Shown here in pieces: positions 1-10,717 of a DNA stretch of 55,738 nt (position 1 is the stretch's first letter; the number at the start of each line of letters is the position of its first letter). The notes below the pieces were generated by a model, which was not told where the DNA came from, searched no databases, and worked only from the letters and a program-made list of their open reading frames with translations. Source of the DNA: Chara braunii (Eukaryota > Streptophyta > Charophyceae > Charales > Characeae); contig BFEA01000421.1 in the NCBI GenBank assembly GCA_003427395.1, positions 1,035,403 to 1,091,140 of the forward strand. The letters run 5' to 3'. A program made the translations under genes and the position numbers.

Positions 1-73
<73 letters not shown>

Positions 74-78
74 CCCCC
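1..78. repeat. (CA)n microsatellite
   Basis: The window opens inside an uninterrupted CA dinucleotide run of about 66 bases, followed by a short C-run and an A-run. The true start lies outside the window. Confidence 0.97.
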
Positions 79-449
79 CGAAAAAAAGGAAAACGGCAGA
101 GCGCACAGCGCGCACCCCTGCCCGGCAGCGCATTTTGACGTGCATCCCGCACAGGGCAACTGGTGCGCGCACCCGCGCACATGCGCATGCGGTGTGGGTG
201 AGCACATCCCACACGGCGCACCGCACCGGTGCGCCGCAAGTATGTTTCAGAGCCTTGGGAGAAGTGGTAGGTAGGTAGGGAAAGGCAAGAAAGAAAACAG
301 AGAGAAGAATATAGTGTAGTTGAAAACAAAAAAGAAAAAAAAAAAAAGCTTGTAGTACACAGCAACAACTAACTCCCGAGTCCAAACCGAGTTAATGTGG
401 AAACAATGAGAGAAGGTGGAGTATGAGCAAAATACATAATGATATTACT
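79..449. other. No gene seen
   Basis: The first 160 bases are GC-rich with many alternating GCGCAC steps, then the composition becomes A-rich with a poly-A run near 335-347. I see no coding or RNA signal. Confidence 0.6.
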
Positions 450-953
450 CCAACGGGTACCGTAGTCCCAGCAGAACCGGTATTCAATCAAGAATGGAAC
501 TTAGAAGTGAAACCAGAAATTGGGTACCTCCCACACAGGTACCACAAGCCCAGCAGAACCAGTATTCTATTAACAATGGGACTTCGAACTTCGAAGTGAA
601 ACCAGACATTGGTACATCCCACAGCTACCAGAGTCCCACCAGAACCACTATTCAATCAACAACCTGAACTTAGAGCTGACCTCAGAAATTGGTACCTCCC
701 ACAGGGACCATAGTCCCAGCAGAACCAGTATTCAATCAAGAATGGAACTTAGAACTGAAACCAGAAATTGCTACCTCCAACAGGGACCAGAGTCCCAGAG
801 TCCCAGCAGAGCCAGTATTCAATCAAGAATGGTACTTAGAACTGAAACCAGAAATTGGTACCTCCCACAGGTACCACAGTCCCAGCAGAGCAAGTATTCA
901 ACCAAGAATGGGACTTGGAACTGAAACAAGAAATTGGGACTCAAAACTTTAAA
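450..953. repeat. Decayed tandem repeat, about 90-bp unit, six copies
   Basis: Six diverged copies begin near 457, 538, 626, 703, 782 and 871. Each carries a GGTACC/GGGACC-like box, then AGTCCCAGCAGAACC, then TATTCAATCAAGAATGG and a GAAACCAGAAATTG block. Spacing varies from about 77 to 90 bp. The short reading frames across it repeat the same residues and are a product of the repeat, not a gene. Confidence 0.85.
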
Positions 954-1049
954 AGTAAACTAAAAGAAAAGCTCAGAATCAACTGAGCTAATCAACCGTG
1001 GTGCAGTACCTCACGGGCATCCCCTTTTCTTTCAAGAAAGTTGAAGAAA

Positions 1050-1092
<43 letters not shown>

Positions 1093-1125
1093 TATTAATA
1101 ATATAATAATAATAATAATAATAAA
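1050..1125. repeat. (AAT)n microsatellite
   Basis: AAT trinucleotide repeat with one interruption near 1092-1103. Confidence 0.95.
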
Positions 1126-1259
1126 ACTATGAAAGTTGATGAAACTGATAACAGCATAAAATTTTAAATTTTTAAAATGAGTAAATTACTAAATTAACTT
1201 TAATTAAGTTTAATAATGATTAAATTTTACATCCTTTGCGAGGATCTATGCTTGCAGGG

Positions 1260-1262
<3 letters not shown>

Positions 1263-1317
<55 letters not shown>
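1263..1317. repeat. (CT)n microsatellite
   Basis: About 27 uninterrupted CT dinucleotides. Confidence 0.97.
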
Positions 1318-1319
<2 letters not shown>

Positions 1320-2046
1320 CTTAGGAGTAGTGGTAGGAAGGTAGTGAAAGGCAAAAAAAAGAATGTGAGAGAAGAACACAGTGTAGTTATAATAATTATA
1401 TTTAAAAAAACCTATTCCCAACTAGCCAAGAAGAAAAGAAAAAAAAAACACAATAATAACAATATCCTAACTGAGTTCACTCGCAGGCTGGAGATCCCTC
1501 CCCCTCCCTCTTCTCCTCCCCCTTCTTCCCCCCCCTTTCTCCCCCTCTTTCTCCTCCCCTCCTTGTTCTCCCCCTTACTCTCCTGTAAATATGGATTCTC
1601 TATAAACTAATCGATTGTTCAGATATGCTGGCTATGCTAATGTTTACATCTGTGGGCGCAACACTAATCTTCTCCTTATTTCGCTAAGCAGTCACACCAA
1701 CTATATATCACATCTCTCGTTTCAACACCCTGATTATTTTCTGCACGAGTCACACTGCTGCTTTCACAAGGGGCGTGGGGGGGCTAGGTGATCAGCAGTT
1801 GTTAGGCGCGCAGCAGGGCTGAAGAGGCCTCCCTCCCCTTAAATTCATTGTTTTTCTCTCACTATCCAATCAGTCAATCCCCAGGACTCCAGGGTAATCA
1901 ATGCTGGCAGGTGGACGGTACTCTCAGACTCTCAGACTGAGTGTACAAAGGGACGCTGGACCCGTTTTCCAGCAGGTGTAGATCCCCTACCAGGAAGCCA
2001 GCTAGGAGGGGGTGCTCTTATCACCTCTCCGAGCGGAGATACTGGC
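1318..2046. other. No gene seen
   Basis: Contains a C/T-rich stretch at 1497-1585 and otherwise mixed sequence. Open frames here are short and low-complexity, and I recognise nothing in them. Confidence 0.55.
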
Positions 2047-2071
2047 AAAAAAAAAAAAAAAAAAAAAAAAA
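2047..2071. repeat. Poly-A run (25 A)
   Basis: Uninterrupted run of 25 A. It could be the tail of a retroposed sequence, but no target duplication or body could be assigned to it. Confidence 0.9.
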
Positions 2072-2730
2072 GTATTCGTCACCCGCCCGCCCGCCACGTG
2101 CCAACCACTTCAACCCAGCCAACACACTGATCTTGTGAACTGCAACTACTAGAAGTGGCATCAGTCAGCGCTCTTGTGCCGAGCACTACACAATACCACC
2201 ACCCCCATGAGCCACCACGTGCTACTTTTGTCTTGTGCTTCCCTGCTCACAAAAGGGACGCAGTTATGCATCTTGCGATGAGAACGAGTGCACAGCCAGC
2301 TTCCCCCATTCATCGCGCCGTGCCCTTTTTTCCCATGTCATGCTGTACCATTGACACATTGCCCACTGCCAGTCTGTGCTCGATGGGACATATGATAAGC
2401 CATGTTATCACATACAAATTGTCAGTTTGTGATCACCTCACACAGAGGTTGTAAGACATATACCACAGCCAATAACGACACTCTACCCGTAAAGAGGAAG
2501 CCCTCTTTCCCATATGGTTTGCCGCACAAGGAGCCATCACAGCACGTGGGACCATGTGGGACCATAACCATGAGAAACCTTTGCGGTGACCAACTGAGTG
2601 AATGCGAAAGCAAAGACAACTATGCTCTATCATCATGGCAGCTGTACGAATCGCTGAGGACAAGGCCCATCGCAGCATGCGCTAAAGCACGAATAGCAAC
2701 AACAACCCCTATCACAACACCTCCCAAAAA
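2072..2730. other. Region 3' of the receptor kinase gene
   Basis: No recognisable gene. Part of it should be the 3' untranslated region of the minus-strand kinase gene that ends at 2731. Open frames on both strands are short and without familiar motifs. Confidence 0.5.
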
Positions 2731-5400
2731 TCACCGAGGAGAAGGCACATCGAGGGGATGCAAAAAGGTGTGCCCCGCGGGTGCTCTTGGGCCCCCCGCT
2801 GCACGATTTGTTCGCTTGATTGTGTCAATCTCCTGCACTACCTGACCCATGTCGGGCCTTTGAGATGAGAAGTCCTCTGTGCAACGCAGGGCGAGTTCCA
2901 CAATAGTGTCAGCCATCGCCCATTCCTCAGGCATCAAGGAAACACTCAACGCATTTTCTACCAGGAGCTCTTTGCCACACCTCTGCCTGACCAACAAGTA
3001 GAGGGGTATAGAATCAGCTTCATTCATCTTCATAACTGCGCGCATTCCGGTGACAAGCTCCAGAAGCACAACCCCAAACGCAAAGACATCGCTCGACATC
3101 GTCAGTTTTGACTCGTAAATGTACTCCGGCGGCATGTAACCTGGGGTGCCGGACCTTGTCAACGTCGGCACAGTCGTTTGACCCGAAGAAGGGGTTCCGT
3201 CGGAATGACCATAGCTCCCTGGCCTTGCTAGCCCAAAGTCAGCCAAGTACGCGCGCAGCGCTTTCCCCTCCCCTTCAACAAGCACGTTGCGGCTTTTCAC
3301 ATCACGATGAAGAATCGGGTGGTCCGCCTCATGATGCAGGTAACGCAAGCAGGTTGCTATCTGTCTTGCGATCGACATTCTTTCTGTCCACGTCAACGGC
3401 AAATTACAGCTGCCGACCGAATCCATGGCCTTGCTTTCTTCCAACACCTTTCCTGCTGTTGTTTTGCACTCGTGCAGTCGATCGTACAGTGAACCCCCTG
3501 AGATGAATGGGTACACGAGGATGAACTTATTCCCTTCGGTGCAGAAACCAATCAGCTTGCACAGATGCCTGTGCCGCACACTGCTCAGTGTGTTTACCTC
3601 CGCGCGGAATTGCTTGTGCTTCATCTCGTTGAACTCGCCTTTCATGACCTTGATGGCCACATCCACCATTTTCTGGCCCACCATCAATGATGCTCTGTAC
3701 ACATCACCGTAAGCACCACTCTTCCCATGCAGGCAAGTGCCATTTTTTATGGCCGTTTGTATAACAGAGAGTGGGATATCCTGGACGACTGTTGGGAGAA
3801 GTGGATCGGAACTCGACGGAAGGCTCACAGAGATACTGGTCCTGGTCCCCGTCCTTGTAGAGGACTCTGTGATTTTCGTATCGGGCGGTGGAATGGCACT
3901 GCGTGGACTGTGTTTGAACCCGCGAATAGCATACATTGTGCATACGACTACGCCCAAGAATAAAATGGCACACCCCAGTGCCACACCCACAAAGATCATG
4001 ACTCGTGACATATTCATACCGGTTGAACTCTTCCCAGAATCAGCAGGAGGCATGACTTGTGACATATTCGTACTGGCTGAGGTCTTCCCAGAATCAACAG
4101 GAGGTAGAGGAGCCAAGCTACACTGGTGCAAGGCAGGGACATTTATCTCCAGTTTCATGATTCGGCCGTCCCCCGTCCCAACGAACAGGTAACGATCATC
4201 TGTGGTGAGGGCCATAGCCATGAGCTTTCCGCTGGAACCATTAGACTCCACCAGCTCTGCCACTATCTTGATGCTTGATACGTTGCCGTCTGGGTCGTTA
4301 AGAGGCAGCCAGTGGAGTCTTCCACGGCCGGCGACAAACAAGTTGCAACCGTTCCCAGTCACAATACACTGACTTGATCTATTGAACCCCCCTTCCAGGC
4401 CAAACATGGTATCCATGCCTCCTGCAATTGTTTTGGTAGCCCTTGAGGTAATATTCACACGCCGCACCACATTATTCCAATAATCAAGAACATACAAATT
4501 TCTCCCGTCACGAGAAATAGATTGAGGTCCAATCAGTGGAGCGTTGAATCTAACCCCTGTTGACACGTCACTGTCCGCGTAGCCTGCCTTTGATACGTTG
4601 GTTTCCGGACCTGCGATAACATCTATGCTAACCCAGAACGATGGCACTGTCAACGATATTTTGTTGATGCGATCACCTGAGGATGCAAAGAAGGCATCCT
4701 GGGCTGGGTGCTTTGCAAGGCCTAAGGGCGCCTCCAGGGTCCACTTGTCCACGCTCTTCCCCGTTGAAACTTCCAACTTCTCGATCCGATCGTTGTGCTT
4801 TTGCGAAACCAGTAGATAACCACCATCAAGCACCAAAAGGCCTGACACATCTGAGTCTTTTGTAGGCTTTGTGGGGTCTTCATTAAGTACAGGCCAGCCC
4901 CCAGCCAAATGGGAAACATTGTACGATTGAAGCCCCTCCACCCATTCTGCCTTCCACACTGCTACTGTCCTGTTAGAGGAATCTGATGTGTTGGTCACTA
5001 TTGCAGCATTTTCTGCATAGTAGACAGTTTTCATATCCAGAGAGAGATCAACGGCCGTGATGAGATACTCAGTGTCCGCAGACCTATCGGTTCTAGATGC
5101 AAGCACATCCCCAAGATCCCTGAGAAGGATTTGGTCAGTGATGTTCAGCACACCATACTCCGCATTCAGCTTCCGCTCTTCGCGTCTTCCCAAAGTTGAT
5201 TGCTCCCTGCTATCTGGCTTGTATTTCGCATCCACCAATCTTCCAGTGATAAGGAGGATGATGAAAATACTTGCCATCCATGAATGTGAGCAGACAGATG
5301 TCGAAGCAGTCATTGTCTTCCTCCTCTCCTTGTTCATCTCTGGAGTAAGTTTGTGCTGCTGCTCGGTTTCCGAAAAAAGAGGCCCTTGCTCAAGCTGCAT
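2731..5400 (-). CDS. NHL-propeller receptor-like protein kinase
   Basis: Single-pass receptor kinase of 889 residues from the first ATG (5400); the frame stays open upstream to 5460 but only from a TTG. Hydrophobic residues 42-58 form a signal sequence; ATGs at 5337 and 5313 would give shorter, more typical signal peptides. Residues about 60-430 look like an NHL-type beta-propeller, with a clear NHL repeat (GPQSISRDGRNLYVLDYWNN) and many N-glycosylation sequons, so this part should be extracellular. A duplicated 18-residue stalk (433-450, 451-468) precedes a transmembrane helix (469-492). The kinase domain has a glycine loop (559-565), VAIK lysine 584, HRD 698-700 (an RD kinase), DFG 721-723, and PPEY of the activation segment near 757-760. 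It should phosphorylate Ser/Thr (or Tyr) on cytoplasmic targets after ligand sensing; the ligand is unknown. No intron, stop or frameshift is visible, and all catalytic residues are present. It is the only intact cellular gene I see. Confidence 0.93.
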   Translation of the reverse strand: MQLEQGPLFSETEQQHKLTPEMNKERRKTMTASTSVCSHSWMASIFIILLITGRLVDAKYKPDSREQSTLGRREERKLNAEYGVLNITDQILLRDLGDVLASRTDRSADTEYLITAVDLSLDMKTVYYAENAAIVTNTSDSSNRTVAVWKAEWVEGLQSYNVSHLAGGWPVLNEDPTKPTKDSDVSGLLVLDGGYLLVSQKHNDRIEKLEVSTGKSVDKWTLEAPLGLAKHPAQDAFFASSGDRINKISLTVPSFWVSIDVIAGPETNVSKAGYADSDVSTGVRFNAPLIGPQSISRDGRNLYVLDYWNNVVRRVNITSRATKTIAGGMDTMFGLEGGFNRSSQCIVTGNGCNLFVAGRGRLHWLPLNDPDGNVSSIKIVAELVESNGSSGKLMAMALTTDDRYLFVGTGDGRIMKLEINVPALHQCSLAPLPPVDSGKTSASTNMSQVMPPADSGKSSTGMNMSRVMIFVGVALGCAILFLGVVVCTMYAIRGFKHSPRSAIPPPDTKITESSTRTGTRTSISVSLPSSSDPLLPTVVQDIPLSVIQTAIKNGTCLHGKSGAYGDVYRASLMVGQKMVDVAIKVMKGEFNEMKHKQFRAEVNTLSSVRHRHLCKLIGFCTEGNKFILVYPFISGGSLYDRLHECKTTAGKVLEESKAMDSVGSCNLPLTWTERMSIARQIATCLRYLHHEADHPILHRDVKSRNVLVEGEGKALRAYLADFGLARPGSYGHSDGTPSSGQTTVPTLTRSGTPGYMPPEYIYESKLTMSSDVFAFGVVLLELVTGMRAVMKMNEADSIPLYLLVRQRCGKELLVENALSVSLMPEEWAMADTIVELALRCTEDFSSQRPDMGQVVQEIDTIKRTNRAAGGPRAPAGHTFLHPLDVPSPR

Positions 5401-6690
5401 GAAAGAAGTGTCGCTGCTGACGGGAGCTGCGGTAGAAGTATCGGTCACTGTCTGTGCCAACAGACAAAGTCATACACCAAGCGAGAGATTTGCTAAGTGT
5501 CCGTCGGACTTTTCTTGAAGCCCATATCTGCAGTGAATGGAACACCAACTACTGCTGCTCTGTTCACATAGGGCTAACGACTGAGGATTCACAACAGATA
5601 CCGTCTATGGACTTCTGATGCACAAACGAATGTCACTCCTCCTTTCACGCAAGCCTTCCAACCAGTATCAGAAATGAAGATTAATTGGAAAAGGACGGAT
5701 GGATAGACAGCTGGGTGGTGGACGGCGAGGGATACTCCCTCGCCAACCATGATGCACGAGAACGAGGGTATGTGCAATGAATGGATGTTCAAGCGCCTTT
5801 AAGATTCTTAGGGGTTACGGTTAGGACACATGGCACCAGATATCCAATGGCTTCTTACAAGAGCAATTAATCAACTGAATGGGTGGAAGGTACGCCCATA
5901 ACAGGTAGGTCTTTGTAGAAATTAACGTCTCCATTGCAGTGAGACTACCAGGCATCCGCACAATCACGCAAGTCTAGCACAAGCCAAATCACATACAAGC
6001 CGAACACATGCGAAATGGATCCCAAAATCGTGTCGGCCATTGCAACAAGTATCAAAATTTCCTTCTTCCTACAGGCGGCTATGGCCGCTCACACACAATG
6101 CAGGTAAGCCTCGCACATATATTCTCTCTTCCATACTAGTACGACTTACAGGTCGCTCTCCCGTTCCTGTCAGAATGCCTTCCACTCTCGCTCCTACCTC
6201 TCCTCCAGACTCTCAAGCTACTAGGGCGAAAGCCCCGTCGACCACCCTAGCACTATGCTCACTTCCACTCACTCAGTCGCCCCATCAACGCACAAGACTG
6301 CAGCAGCGCTTCCGCATTGAGCACGAAGCATAAAGTGTTGATGCCCACTCCCGCATTGATCGCTGCCAAACTCAAGTATCGGCTGCAGCTTCAATCCGTG
6401 GCTCTGATTTTCCAACCCACTTCCCTGTAGTCACGGTTGCTATCCGACATCAAAAAGTAACGGCCTTCTGCAATAAGCTGCAACTGACAACAGTTCAGAC
6501 AGTCAGACTTCCGGGTACTGGCTACTGAACTGTACCGGCCTATGAACCTAAAAGTAACTGTCGACTTTCGTACGACCTGAATCTAAACTACAGGCTTCTT
6601 CGACATCACATGAAGGACCTACCAGATGGGACTATGGTACAATGGGAAACTGGGACTCTGGGACCAGACCGGTACTGCTGAGATTCGTGA
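5401..6690. other. Upstream region of the kinase gene, no gene seen
   Basis: Should hold the promoter and 5' untranslated region of the minus-strand kinase near 5401-5900, but no TATA box or other element could be called with confidence. From 6490 to 6680 there are several short GGTAC-containing stretches like those at 450-953, probably relics of repeats. Confidence 0.45.
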
Positions 6691-6723
6691 ATCCTTTCAC
6701 TATATTATTCTCCATGTTTTGGT

Positions 6724-7211
6724 ATGTGGCCACTGTGTGGAATCCCCCCTAAAGGTTCTACAAAGCAGATTAGGAGGAAAGCAGCAGCTTATTTCTGGAC
6801 AGGGGAGGTCAGCAGAACACAGTTCATTTTCAAAGTGGGATGGAAATATATAGTTAACCCACCCCTCAAAGGAGGCTTGAGCATTATGGATCCAGCCGGA
6901 CAATAGGAAGCACTGTAAGCGACGAACTGGTCTAGCTCAGTTGGTAGGCCCATGAACTGTCGAAACGCAGACCTGATTTCAACTCCAGTGAAAGCAGAAG
7001 TGTGAAGTACTACAATTCTGAATTACCAAAGGTCCGGTTAGTTCTATCATGGTATCTCAAGGCCGTTGCCCTTTTTAAAAAGGGGAAAAAGAAACACAAA
7101 GCACTGCAAGAACTAATTGGTTACCTAGACCGATTTTGGCTTGGCTACAAATTTGCAGCGCAGTGCCATTCAAAGCAGAAAGAAGCATTGAAGGCCCGTT
7201 ATGGATGTTAA
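6724..7211 (+). pseudogene. LINE reverse transcriptase C-terminal fragment, split by a SINE
   Basis: Translation of 6724-6906 includes AAAYFWTGEVSRTQF, then KVGWKYIVNPPLKGGLSIMD. This pattern (an aromatic-W-x-G start, a K-V-x-W step, then P-x-x-GGL-x-I) is typical of the region after the reverse transcriptase domain in plant L1-type non-LTR elements. The frame stops at 6904-6906 and a SINE follows. Open sequence resumes after the SINE at 7099-7211 and may be its continuation. Only a fragment remains; no RT catalytic motif or endonuclease is visible. An unrelated chance frame is the alternative. Confidence 0.5.
6920..7098 (+). mobile_element. tRNA-derived SINE with 12-bp target duplication
   Basis: The 5' part carries an exact RNA polymerase III A box (TAGCTCAGTTGG, 6933-6944) and a weak B box (6975-6986). 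The 3' part ends in an A-rich tail (about 7075-7098). It is flanked by AAGCACTGTAAG (6908-6919) and AAGCACTGCAAG (7099-7110), a duplication with one mismatch. A 21-nt segment at 7054-7074 is identical to the reverse complement of 9946-9966, in another SINE of this family. SINEs of this kind are transcribed from the internal promoter and mobilised by a LINE enzyme; here the host sequence is itself a LINE relic. Confidence 0.75.
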
Positions 7212-7879
7212 ATCAGCACTGGTACTTTAGCGGGGAAAGACTGAGATATCCGCCGGGGCGCTAACAAGGAGGATAGACCATCCCTCCGTAAGCAATGGAC
7301 CACACTTCCAAACATATGGAGGGACAAAAAGAAAAACAGAAAAAAAAGGAGGGACATCTTTCCAGAGAGAATCTCTCATCACAAACAACTAGTAATCAAG
7401 TGCTGCATCAACCGTATGTTCGTGCCACGCTTATAACAGATGGGAACAGAGAAAAAAATGAAAAAAGGATGGGAACGATAAGCCCTGGCAACTGACGGGG
7501 GAAAGGAGAAGATGGCGGGCATCGGTGGAAAAAGGGACTGGTGTGGCAGGTCAAGCACCGTTGTGGGACCGGAGTTCCAATACAACGCGAGTTCCAATAC
7601 AAGGCGGTGAAGGCTTAGTCGTGAATATAACCCTTTGCAGTAACTTTGCCAAATTCTTAAACCACCACTACCTTTCAGAGGCGAAGGCTAAGTCGTGAAT
7701 ATACCTATACCACATTTGTTGGTGGCCAGGGGCCACTGGACCAAAATAGCTTGCAGCATCAGGTTGGACAGAGCTTGGCACAGTTCCACTCTGCCTTAGC
7801 AAAAGGTTTAAGGGATGTCATGATAATCTAGACGCCATCCTCGAAGAAATGTCAGTTTTGTTTTTTTCCAGTTTGTATT
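7212..7879. other. No gene seen
   Basis: Mixed sequence with a short repeated phrase GGCTAAGTCGTGAATAT (about 7613 and 7686). Nothing else recognisable. Confidence 0.5.
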
Positions 7880-8923
7880 TGCAAGCATCTGAGCCCTCGG
7901 CATGCCAATATGAGGCCCTAACTGCAAGCCAGTGCCTGCCCTAAGTGAAGGCGGGCACAGGCCTGAATACTGTAATTTTCCAAGCCCTGGTGGGCGCCAG
8001 ACAATTGCCATGCGCCAGTTGGTTACATATGCCATGATCACGAGCATCACAATCTTTCGTGAGCCTTCCAGGCTCTTCCAGACTTGACGTGAAAACTGGC
8101 CTCTCGGCCTATCAGAAAGCAGGGAACACCTCAGTGTGCACGAGGTGGCTGGGCGAGCCTAATTGATGGGGCTCGGGACGCTGTCTGAAAGGGCCTGGGC
8201 GCAGACACTTCGGCCCAACGTGAAGCTAGAGGGCACACGCGCGTCCCAGGCCAGGCAGCAATGAGTCTGCCTGCTTTCCGTATAGGAAAGAGGCAGGCCA
8301 GGCAAGAGACATTCATGCACTTGGTGCATATGCGGCAGACTGCCCCTTTGGGCGCTGGTAGGCTGCTGGCTGGGGGTGTGCGGACCATGCGGGCCCAGGT
8401 TGAAGTGAGGGCATTGCATGGGAGCAGCGCCATAGCCCAGCCTTCATAGCCAGGCTTGGGCTTGGGAGTGTCAGCGGGGTATGGTGGTGGTCCTTGGTTG
8501 GAGACGGAACATGGGGGAGAAGACGAGGGTGAGCATTGAGAGGGCGAGTGGGGAGTGGATGTGAGAGCATGTACCTGGTTGTCGTGGAGGTCTGCATGAG
8601 CGGCATCTGCATGTACTTTGGTTGCTGCTGCTGATGTCGACTGGTTGCTTTGTCATTTTGATAGGCTAGCGTAGTAGCTGTATGATCGTAGTTCGGGCGC
8701 TGAGCGCCAGTAGGAGGAAGAGCTTCGAGTACATTGTTGATGGCGGTGAGAGAGAGCTTTCATTGACAATTGAGTTCGCTGCTGTGGTTCTCCTTCCGAC
8801 CTTTGGTGTAATATCAGTGCATTTCTGCTTTCTGGACAGCTTACGACTATCTGGCTTTCAATGTGATTTTGCAATTTGAAATTGTCATTTCGGATTATTT
8901 CGCTATTGCTCATTTTCCTTGCA
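7880..8923 (+). mobile_element. Element A: 5' LTR of a Ty3/gypsy retrotransposon
   Basis: Starts TGCAAGCATC and ends CCTTGCA, followed after three bases by a primer-binding site. It is a diverged relative of the LTR at 54587-55631: both share CCTAAGTGAAGGCGG near the 5' end, a GCGCTGGGTGCC/GCGCTGAGCGCC region, GTGATTTTGCAATTTG near the 3' end, and the CCTTGCA terminus. Length (1044 bp) matches the relative (1045 bp). The copy is old, with many substitutions. Confidence 0.72.
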
Positions 8924-8926
8924 CTT

Positions 8927-8938
8927 TGGTAGCAGAGC
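8927..8938 (+). promoter_or_regulatory. Primer-binding site of element A
   Basis: TGGTAGCAGAGC, one base from the TGGTATCAGAGC sequence that is complementary to the 3' end of initiator methionine tRNA in plant retrotransposons. It lies three bases after the LTR end, which supports the LTR boundary. Confidence 0.75.
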
Positions 8939-9925
8939 TGGTTCGAGCTGCTCCGCTGACTCCAGCGCATTGGTTTATTGGTGCTGTGGCGTGACAATGC
9001 ACGGCAGTGATTCCATGGTGCTGGTTTGAGTAGGCGGCCCTGAGTCGAGAGGGGACCCCGGGAGGGCTATGTGGTGGCATTGGCTGTACGCTGGACGATG
9101 AGAGCTTGTTGACGTGGCATTTAAGCCGGCGTGGAACTGCATTCCATTGTGTGTTGTGTTGAGGCAACGACCAGTCCTCATAATTGCACGTCAGGTCGAC
9201 TGGTGAGAAATCTGTGGCTGGGGGCAGCAGTATGAGGTACGTTTCCCCTTGCCCTATCTTCCCTCCGCATTGCTTCTTACCGTGAGGAAGTGAGTTCTGA
9301 CTTGAGAGTCCTCTCATCGTGAGGTGTCCTGTGTGCTCAACCATGAGATTCGACATTCTTGTTGGGGAGCATGCTGGTGGGAGAGGGCGTTCCCATCTGA
9401 AGGGCCGTAGACGAAGCACTTGGGTCAAGGTCACCATGCCAACCCACTGGGAGGAGAGCATGCATGCTTTGCTGCTTAGTCCTTTGTTTCACCTTGTTGC
9501 GCATTAGAGGTTGTGTTGAGAAGGCCAGCCCTACGGGAGATTGACGAGCACCGGACCATCAATAAAGAAACTCGAGCAGGGATTAAAAATAGTACAGACA
9601 GAGCTAGCCAGTCTTGCATTGACCTGGGGCACAGGGGTGGGCCGTTTGCACACCTTTAGGCACAGAACTCCATCCAGATCTTACAGGATGTCGATGATCA
9701 GAGACATCAAGAAGGATTACAGGGAAGGTTGATTCAAGTTGCCTGTTGGATTGTCAATTTTTGAATTATTTCCATTCACCATACATTCCAGCAAATGATT
9801 TTATTATAATATTTGACAAGTTAAATGTGACGGACTGCTCACATCTGACAGACTACTGTAGGTAGATTTCTTTTCTTTGCTGCATTGCACTCTGTTTGAG
9901 ACTAGTCATAAATAGGAGGATAGTT
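8939..9925 (+). other. Untranslated leader of element A
   Basis: Region between primer-binding site and gag. No intact reading frame; open frames on the minus strand (for example 8910-9461) have no recognisable motif and are taken as chance. Confidence 0.5.
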
Positions 9926-10125
9926 CTTTTTTTTTTATATCTTTTAAAGGGCAACGGCCTTGAGATATTATCATTGAGCTGACTGGCCCCAGGCAAATCA
10001 GAAATTCTTTGGTTTTACTCATCAAGTTCCATCATCCAGATTCGAACTCGGATCTGTGATTCAACAGTTGATGGGTGTACCCACTTTTTGTACGGGTCTG
10101 GACTAATCTACAAATACCACTTCAC
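9926..10125 (-). mobile_element. tRNA-derived SINE, same family as the 6.9-kb copy
   Basis: Read on the minus strand it has a tRNA-like head with a B box (GAGTTCGAATCT, from 10049 to 10038), a body, the 21-nt 3' segment shared with the SINE at 6920 (9966 to 9946), and an A-rich tail at 9938-9927. The 5' end near 10125 is approximate. No target duplication was found. It lies in the leader of element A. Confidence 0.66.
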
Positions 10126-10231
10126 TTGTTCCTGTTCAAATCTGGACAGAATAATTATTAATTTATTTTATTTTATTTATTTCTAGCGTCGGTTGGATGC
10201 TGCACTGTGGTAGGTCCCAGCGAGGCTGCTA

Positions 10232-10717
10232 GTGCAGATTGCATGCCACGTGTACCTCATCAGTGAAGATAACAGTGAGGTTGAGAGACTAGACCAGGGG
10301 AGTAGGAGGACTACCCGGAGACAGGAACTTAGTCAGCCGATCACTTACTTGATGTTAGAGCCCGGTGAGGAAAGAAAACTGCAGAGAGAAGCTGAGGAGA
10401 GGAGGTGTTTGCAGAGGGCACAGGAAGCAGCAGCTGAGGCAGAGAGGGCACTAGCAGAAGCAGTAGTTGCACACACAAGGGCCAAGGCAACGGGAGCTAT
10501 GGCTACCGTCTCGACTACTTCGCAGGTCAGTTCTCAGGACTCTTCTTCGGGTGTAAGTCTGTGCACGCCAGTTCTTAGCTCCAGTCAGTTCGCTGGCTCG
10601 CAGGTCAGCCAGCAGCGACCCTTGTCAGTGGAGGATTATGAGATCCAGCAGACAGATGATGCCCTTCACGCAGAGTTACAGCGCCGGTTACAGCATGTAG
10701 AGGATAGAAGAGAGAGC
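10232..10717 (+). pseudogene. Element A: gag N-terminal fragment (coiled coil)
   Basis: Open frame rich in Glu, Arg, Ala and Gln (GEERKLQREAEERRCLQRA, then AEAERALAEAV), predicted coiled coil, then a Ser/Gln-rich linker and a second charged helix ending HVEDRRES. This resembles the charged N-terminal region of gypsy gag proteins in this lineage. The frame is cut at 10717 by the terminus of element B; similar charged coding sequence resumes after element B at 33314. No zinc knuckle or capsid core is present in the fragment. Confidence 0.6.
10714..10717. repeat. Left target-site duplication of element B (GAGC)
   Basis: GAGC just before TGTTATGACCC. The same four bases follow the right LTR end at 33310-33313. 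Four bases alone are weak evidence, but both junctions sit exactly at TG/CA LTR termini. Confidence 0.6.

Noticed and set aside
1236-1610. Open frames over the CT run and the C/T-rich stretch
   Set aside because: Low-complexity Ser-Leu or Glu-Arg runs from microsatellites.
5401-5460. Extending the receptor kinase to 5460
   Set aside because: The frame is open but begins with TTG; the first ATG is at 5400.
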